Assembly (NCBI RefSeq): GCF_030867095.1
Contig: NC_081828.1
Location: forward strand, 45,733,434 to 45,797,433
Direction: 5' to 3'
Length of the DNA: 64,000 nucleotides
Source: Alligator mississippiensis
Lineage: Eukaryota > Chordata > Crocodylia > Alligatoridae
Under the pieces are notes generated by a model, which saw only the letters and a list, made by a program, of their open reading frames with translations, did no database searches and was not told the DNA's origin. Of the stretch, positions 56,801-64,000 are shown one piece after another; positions within the stretch are counted from its first letter, which is position 1; every line of letters starts with the position of its first letter. The position numbers were made by a program, and so were the translations under genes.

Positions 56801-59800
56801 CAAAAACTGAAGCGCAGAAAGCCTAAACATGGGATTTTCTGAAGCACAGCATCGACTTAACACCCAATGGTAAAATTCACCATGATTTCAGTGAGATATT
56901 CCCAAGCACCTAGCATTGGTTTATCTCCCCCTCTTAAGAAGGCACTGCTTAGAAATTTAAAGATTGTGGAAACATCAGTGAAAATATGCATTGTTAAACT
57001 TTAAATATCTTATACAAAAGGTTATATATTTTTTAGTTCTAGATCTTTTTGGGGAAAGGATGATAGGATTTCAATAGATTTTTTCAAGGGAGGATATATT
57101 GATAACTTATACAGAGATATTATGATAGATAGTTTCAGTAATAGTCCTCTTAATTTTCAACCTATACTCTTCCTTGCTTTTTTTTTTTTTTTAAACTGTT
57201 GCTGCTCATTGAGAAGAGCTATTTTCCACCCCATAAGAGCACCTAACCAATAGAGGAGACAGGGTCTAATTTTCAAAAGTAACCTAGAGTCCACGAGGCA
57301 TTAACATTTCTAGCCTGCTTAAGCACTTTTTTTCCATAAGCCAACCTGGTCTTTACTTGCATCTCTAGACTAAAGTACCTTAGAAAAACTGGAGCCTAGG
57401 AGATTAAGTCCTATTGAATTTCAAGAAGCCTGGGGTTCATAATTTCAAAATCCTAGATCTGCTCATGGGCAGGTAAAGGGGGTTGGCAGATGATGTGGTA
57501 CATCATTGCATATAACACATTTTTCTCCAGGTAAAAAGAAACTAGCAACTTTACTAATATGCTAAGGGCCTGGGGGTATATTATTCAACTTAAGATCAAA
57601 GCAGAAACTAATATAACTTTACTGAATTGTGTGATTTGCTATATTGTACATCTTGTATTAAAACACTACACACTAGGCAAAAGCAATTACAAAAAAGTAT
57701 TGTTTCTTTAGTCTTGTACTCATTAGAATTAAATCATGTACACCCCTCAGATTCATAAAACAAAAATCAAGCCATCTGGAGCATCTTTATAGTCCATCCA
57801 ATACTTTACTGAAAGATATTTCCACACCTGAGTTAATGTTTTAGTTAGACTTAAAAACAGTCTGTAGGGCTGTGAAATAGGTGCTATATTCCTAGGAGGA
57901 ACTAAGAGGCAGCAGAATTGCAGAGGAAAGAATAGCTAGATTAGTGCAACATCAATACCTTCAAAAAAGGAGAGGGTCATTAACACCTGTGGAATGAAGA
58001 GTTTGCAGGAATCAGGTAGATTGTAATGATCTATAAAGTCAAGCAACTCCCTCGCTGCTGCTCGAATAGAAATGCTACTACCACTGCCAAGTTTGTTTTA
58101 AACTTTGGGCAAACCAGGAATGAAGTGTGGGTGGGGGAGGTGAAACTGTACCACTGGACTCAAATGAGGCTCAGGTTCTTGTGTTGCTTATACCATTAAG
58201 ACACTTTTCTCTTCAGTCTTTTCCCTGAGTGATTACAATTAATTTAAAATCCAGCAATTCTGGCTCAAGTTAGTAGCCCAGATTGTTCCTAGTAACATAT
58301 TTCACTTTCAATTTATACATCCATCTCAGCCATAGCTAGTCAGGATTTTGGTTTTAAATTTTAATTAAGAAAACATCTATTGAAAATAGACTTTTAATTG
58401 GTTTTGACACATTTTTCAACTTTAAAAAAAAATTGAGAACTTTTTAATGTCTAAATATTTTGCTCAACATTATGTAAAAAGAAAAAATAATACAGTTTTC
58501 CAGCTTAAAATGTAAGCTAGTAATCCAACAAAGAAAGTAAAAAAGTCAAAACAAGTTTCAAAATGATCAAAACTTAATATTTTGATTGAGCCAGAATGAT
58601 TTCCCCCAGATGTTCAGTTCACAAGTTTTATGAGATTGTAAAATGTTCTTATCTTTGGCTTTTCATTGCAGTTAATCACAAAAATTCTTTGCAGAATAAG
58701 AAACCCCTTCTATCTAATAAGAATTAGAGTTCCATCCATCACTAATTCTTATTCACAAGAAAACTTTTACCTCTCACTTGTGCTTGCTTGGTTTCTTCAA
58801 TTTCTTCCCGCACAGAAATTACCCAAGGCATCAGAAACATCCAGTCATAGAAGAGAGACAATTAATATTCTATCTACTGTATTAGTGATGCACTCAACAC
58901 CACAAAGGCTTGATTTTTTCCTTTGTAGATTTTCCGGTCATCTTTCTCATACAATATTCTCCAAAATGTTTCATAGTTCCATTTTTGAGGACTTTCATAA
59001 GGATTGTATCACCCACTTTTCATGCTGCTAATAACTAATTTTGCTGTAAGTCTAGGGGAAATATTTAGGTATCTTTTTAACAATGCAAAAAGGTTGGGTT
59101 TTTTTTGGGGGGGGGGTTAAACCATCCCATAAATCAAGAGTGACTGGAGGGATTTTGCTCAGTTTCCAGAAAAATTCACCTCTGGGCAGAAGCCAAGCCT
59201 GAAGAATTTCAGCCTAAAAAGAGAATGTTTCAGAAGTTATGAGCTTGTGAAAACAGGGGTTATTATGGAAATTGTTTTTTACTACCATAATAATAACACC
59301 ACGAACAGTGTCTGCTGCAATATATAATATTATCAAGCTCTTGTCAGCATTTAATAGATCTCTTAATTAACTGCTGCAGAGCAATGTGACAACATTTTAT
59401 TTTTGAGAAAACTTTTGGGAGTTGCAGATTTTTAAAGCATTTTTAAAAATTCGTCTCTCTGGGAACCTTAGTAAAGTTCACAGAATAGACTAAATACAAG
59501 ACACAAGTGTGTATCTTGTTGGCATTGCTTAATGAGAGCATTTCTTTTCTGTTAAACTACATAATCCAGAAACAACAACAATGTTTGGGTTGGCTATAAG
59601 CCAGACATTTTGGATCTGAATTTAACTCTCCCAATCTTGGGTGCTATTTAGAACCACAACTTGGTTCAGCTTATTATAAAGCGGGTATTTGCAAAACATG
59701 GACCTGGACTCATGTTTGACTTTTGAACCTTCACCCACCATCCCTAAGTTTCATGTTGTGTGACTGGTTTCCATCTTCAAGATAACGGTTTACAGTCAGA

Positions 59801-60534
59801 TAATGTTCTGCTGCCTCCCAACCTTGGGATGCAGAGGAGCCATGCTTAATACAGAGGAGCATGTGCAGGCCCAGAGGAGGGTCAAAAAGCTATGAAGTAA
59901 AGGCAAGAGTGGGTGGTGTTCCACCTTAGCACCTCTGATCCTGAAGCTTGCCGGGGACTGAATGGTCTCTTAGTGCAACTTAGAGCGACCTCAAGACTAC
60001 TCTAGGTTTTGCCTAGTGGTCTCAAAAGGGCCACTGAGATAACAGAACAGAGCACTGCAGGATCCTGACCCCACTCTTCTCACTAAAAGGACACCTCTCT
60101 TGTGTGATATAGGACTGGACTGGCTATATTAGCTCCATGCCAATGCAGGAGTCCCTTATATCTGGGGAAACCCAGCTGGGAACTATGCCATTTAAGTTTG
60201 CTTTTCAGGGCCAGTGACATCAAAGCAGACTTAATGGGGAAGAGGATATGCCTCCCACATTTTCCAAGGATCTGTTCCATGAAGAAACGTTCTTTTTAGT
60301 ACCTTTATATCACCCACACTGAGGACACTACAGAGTGGGCATACTGCTAAAGAGAGGGGAGAAAGGGGTTTCAATATCCTTTTAGTCTCAGCAGGAAATG
60401 GATTATGTTCTGAGCCAGGGAGTCAGAGATAAGGATTTTGCTGCAGCATTACAGAAAGGGGGCATAAAAGTACTCAAGGCAAATAGATACATCCCAGCTA
60501 CTCTCTTACGCTACCAAGCATATGCTAGGTAATA
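53876..60534. other. Intergenic, mostly unrecognised
   Basis: I see no gene. A block at about 54175-54360 ending TTTGACTTCAGACTAACAAC looks like an old interspersed repeat. A GGCCGTGTCCACACGAG word at about 55129 recalls one end of the palindromic MITEs, but no partner end was found. An open stretch of 121 codons at 58666-59031 has no recognisable similarity. Confidence 0.4.
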
Positions 60535-60735
60535 TTATATAACAGTAGCATTTAAATGCCCCACTGCGCTAGGAGCTGTACAGGCACACAGAAAGAAACA
60601 ACTGCTGACCTGCAGAATTTGCAGTCTAAATAGGTAGGGCAGACACAGGAGAAAGAGAAGCACAGGGAGATTAAATGATTTGCCCAGGTCACTCAATTTC
60701 TCAAGTCCAATATCCAACTCATCAGACCATAGTTT
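60535..60735 (+). repeat. Ancient SINE-like (MIR-type) repeat
   Basis: The block order is GCGCTAGGAGCTGTACAGGC, then GACCTGCAGAATTTGCAGTC, then ACACAGG, then GGGAGATTAAATGATTTGCC followed by CAGGTCACTCA. The last part is the conserved core/tail of MIR-like amniote SINEs. Confidence 0.6.
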
Positions 60736-63700
60736 CCTTTTGCCAGAAGGCTGAAATCTCTCTCCAGGTACAGGAAATGCCCATGGATTCAGCAATAACA
60801 AGCACCAGGAAACATGCAGAGACACCAGGCCAGGAGATGTAGTGCTTGGGTAGTTCCTGCATGTGAGTTCAGATGATTAGACAACTAAGTCATTCTGTAA
60901 TGAATTACTGCTTGTTTCCATCTGGCAGCTTGTACTGGTAAGTCATGTCATAATTTAAAAGTCAGGACTGGTTACACTTTAATTACTTCATGGTTGTCAG
61001 GTACTTACTTGGACAGCAAAAGCTTCAGTACTGTTACTACTCAGCTAATATAGCACTGACAATTCCTCAGATAAACTCTTATTCTGAAATAACCTGTCTG
61101 CTCTGCTCCACTTCCTACAGCTGCATCATTACCCTGGTTAAGGGCATGAGTGACAGGTGTAGTAGCTTGCTTTTCTACACCCCTTCTCTGTTACAGAAAT
61201 GACACAAATCCTCCCAGCACTGCAACCTTGTTGAGCATTTATACATCCCTTTGATAATGCTGATTGCTGAACAGCTGCTCTCCCTCTTCAAAGATTAGTT
61301 TGTTTTCCTAACACAATTACTGCCACATGGCTCTGTTTTCTACAAGGATCAAGTCTGAATAGAGATAAAGAGCTGATAAGATCTAACACTGCTACCAAAC
61401 ACTTACCAGCTTTTTTTTTGGTTTGGCTAGTATGATACCTCTGCTATGCATATTGCTTCCTACCCTCAGATTTATGTCATTCCAGCAGCAATTTACCTGC
61501 TATGTTCAGTGCTAAAGAGAAAGGCTAAATCTGTGGCTGAACTTGTGGACCACACCTCAGGTGAGGTGGATGACTCTACTGTAGTTTTCCTGTGTACTTT
61601 AGCTATGTCACTTAATCTTTTTGCATCTCATTTGTCTAGGTGATAAAAGAAAAGGAGCAATAACTTAAATTTCTGCAGAAAAAAAACTCACTTCACAGAA
61701 TAAGGTTCTATCTTTGTGTGGGGTACTGTGGCTGTGCCTACACAGCAAAACCAAGGGGCAATTGTAGCATATGTTAGTACCTCTTCGTTAGCTGAGTCTA
61801 GCTGGCATAGGTTACAACAGCACTGAAGATGCAGGACATAGGTGTCCGCATCTACTAGTAAACAGATAGAGAAAAATTTGCATTAAGGTTTTTAGTCCAT
61901 ACGAAAACCTGTATCACTATATCTTCATGGTAGCTGATACCGTAGCGAGATAGAAGTGCATTACGATAAGTTTTTTCCTTTGTTTTGTAGCATAGCTTTA
62001 TACAGCTATCTGTACACGATTTAACACAATCAGGTTCTGAGCTTGGTTGGGACTTCTGGGAGCTACTATAATAAAAATAATAAATAGATCTGATATGTAA
62101 AATGAATGCTAAAGGCAGGCCTTGCATTCAGCAAAGATCCATTCTTGCGTTCCAGATCTGGAGATAACTGAATAGGAAACCATTCCTGAACAATTACTCC
62201 GGAGTGGTATGTAAGAAATAAGGCATACAGGGAAAAGACATTCGGGAGGAATCTATCTGTTTCCAGATAGTCCAGCATCCTTGCCAGATGCATCTCATAA
62301 AGCTGCTAATACTTTATTTTAATTACAAGCCTTAATGTATTAATTGAAGGCTATCAATGACCTGAGATGCATTTCCCTCTCCTATTGTAACAGACTGTGG
62401 GAATCTGGAAGCCACTACATTGCAGTTAGTAACTTTAATTGTACAAGACCTAAAATAGACAACTGAAAAAACAAACAAACTCACTGTTTCCAATCAAGAA
62501 AGGATTTTCTGTTAATTCTTTTGCCACTGGCATTCTTCTTTAGTGAGCAGTTTCAATAGATCCTCAAACATGGGGCTGAGAAGGTTATGATGAACTGTAT
62601 CTGTATGTCTTTCACCGGGCCAGAGAAAGTGTGTCGAATCATTCCTTATTGACAGATCCTAGTTGGAAAGAAAGGACTAAGCCTAAATATTAGTGACTTA
62701 ATTAAAGTCATGAATTGATGGGCACATAAATGGTGGATCACAATTAATATATGTTGCCCATACACAAGTGTGCTTTATCAACTGTGAGAAATGGACAGAT
62801 AGATAGCTACTCGCTCACCTAATTTTTTCAACGTGCCCTTACAATGGTTTCCAACTGGTCAATTCTTCCAGAATCTTCTCCCCTAGCCATGATGGCACAA
62901 AGAAAATGTATATCTGGAAAATGTAGTGGGGAGACTTTAACTGGGGTTTCTGTGTTATGTACCTTTACATGGGAAGAGACCTGGGTCCTGGCTTAACTCC
63001 TAGGAAGATCGAGGTATTTCTGCTGAAGGGCAGTTCTCGCAATCATTACAATAGCCCTGTCTTCTGTGGTTCTTTCATGGTGATTTATATTTCTTCTTTT
63101 ATTGAGTTCATATGGAATAAAAGCCATCTAGGATGAAATGAAATGTACATTTTGTAGATCTGGTTAGAAAACAGTTCTTTCTCCTATGGAAATTTTTTTT
63201 CTTGAAGTTTTCAGCAGCAATTTCAAAAGCATATATATAAAAAAAGAAAACCCCAAAACCCAAAAATATTCAACTGAAAACAGATGAAAAAAGATTTTTG
63301 GCTGAAAAAAAAAAATTGGCCAAAGATTGCTGAGATCTGAACCTGGTGTTCAGAAAAAAATTAAAACTTTTTTTTCAGTTGACATTTTTTAGTTTTGAAA
63401 CTTGAACATTTTGAAACAGAAACTGTCCATAAAAATATTCATTTAATAAAAACATTTTGTGGAAAAATGAAGTGTCAATGGAATTTTTTTGACCAGCACC
63501 AAAGCTTTGTTCTTTGCATATGGAAAAAGCAGTGCATCTGACTTGTGTCTCACATCTTGTAGAACCTGCTCTCACATCCCTGTCAGACACATGATGCTAA
63601 AATGGCAATTTCTCCAGCATAAGCTGAACTTTTATTAAAAACACTTCACTTCTGTTTTCCTTACTTAAGTGTAATTATGCTACATTTCCCTCACGTCCTT

Positions 63701-64000
63701 GTTGCGATAAGGTACTTAGCAGAAGTCACAGGCTTGCTTCTGCTATGGCCTCAAACTTGTGATCTCCAGGCTGTCAACTGTGTACCTTTGTACATGTGCC
63801 ATCCTAGCCCCATGCCAGCCTTTACTGTTCATTACTAGAGGAGGTTACGTAAGTAGGTTTATATTACGAAAACTTGTGGTTGGCATTGCATACCAAACCC
63901 AAAGCCTAGTATAATGGAAATATTATAAAACCCTTTGAAATAAAAACTCAACCTTTCTTTCTCAGTTCTTCATCTAAAAAGTCAAGGTGGAACATGAGGA
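60736..64000. other. Intergenic, mostly unrecognised
   Basis: No gene identified. A weak SINE-like stretch lies at about 61580-61670 (CTTTAGCTATGTCACTTAATC, TTTTGCATCTCATTTGTCTA). A CTGTGCCTACACAGC word at 61734 recalls a MITE end. The window ends without an obvious exon. Confidence 0.4.

Noticed and set aside
58666-59031. 121-codon plus-strand open frame in AT-rich DNA
   Set aside because: It is unusual for the composition, but no similarity is recognised, there is no splice context, and the opposite strand was also inspected without finding an NTMT2 or KIFAP3 exon.
62066-62293. 75-codon minus-strand frame considered as an exon of a neighbouring gene
   Set aside because: The translation does not match the methyltransferase or other expected neighbours and lacks convincing splice sites.

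Overview
The window is vertebrate nuclear DNA, most likely from a crocodilian or a close sauropsid relative. This is inferred from three things. The one host gene is GORAB of amniote type. CR1 LINEs with the usual octamer-like 3' tail are the dominant LINE. The rest is full of hAT-type DNA transposon relics, palindromic MITEs and very old amniote SINE-like repeats. I see no prokaryotic features, no CRISPR array and no rRNA or tRNA gene that I can support.

The only recognisable protein-coding gene is GORAB (golgin, RAB6-interacting) on the minus strand. Five exons lie at 29287-29224, 29041-28734, 26094-25997, 25397-25257 and 22611-22152. They join in frame to a 356-residue protein whose start lies in a CpG island (about 28700-29780). 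Introns 2 and 4 carry hAT relics. From memory of mammalian maps, PRRX1 should lie to the left and NTMT2/KIFAP3 to the right, but no exon of these was seen, so both flanks look like intergenic desert.

Everything else is layered mobile-element history. A family of foldback hAT elements (ends TAGGGCTGTGCAAA, interiors rich in GAATC/GATTC words) has copies at 1930-4991, 6319-7339 (one arm), 10281-11042, 31827-33650 and 43535-48471. A second non-autonomous hAT family (called hAT-C here) is at 6861-7025, 17361-18312, 44077-47440 and 51683-53169, each with an 8-bp target duplication. Smaller hAT relics occur at 23354, 26717, 27188, 30926, 31273, 31814, 33967, 37272, 43339 and 48553. CR1 LINEs are at 2559-4795 (minus), 7340-7835, about 44554-46735 (the best preserved) and 53585-53875. 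Solo LTR fossils are at 3569-4202, 11183-12225 and 38681-39767, with a related LTR-like block around 35960-37200.

The most instructive part is 43331-48770. A CR1 lies inside a hAT-C, which lies inside a foldback element, which lies inside a fourth hAT, and a fifth hAT is abutted to the outer target duplication. The target duplications of the three DNA transposon levels can be read directly. The uninterrupted arm of the foldback element preserves the empty site of the hAT-C insertion. The same hAT-C insertion at the same site recurs in the foldback copy at 6319-7339, which implies that the composite was mobilised after the insertion.
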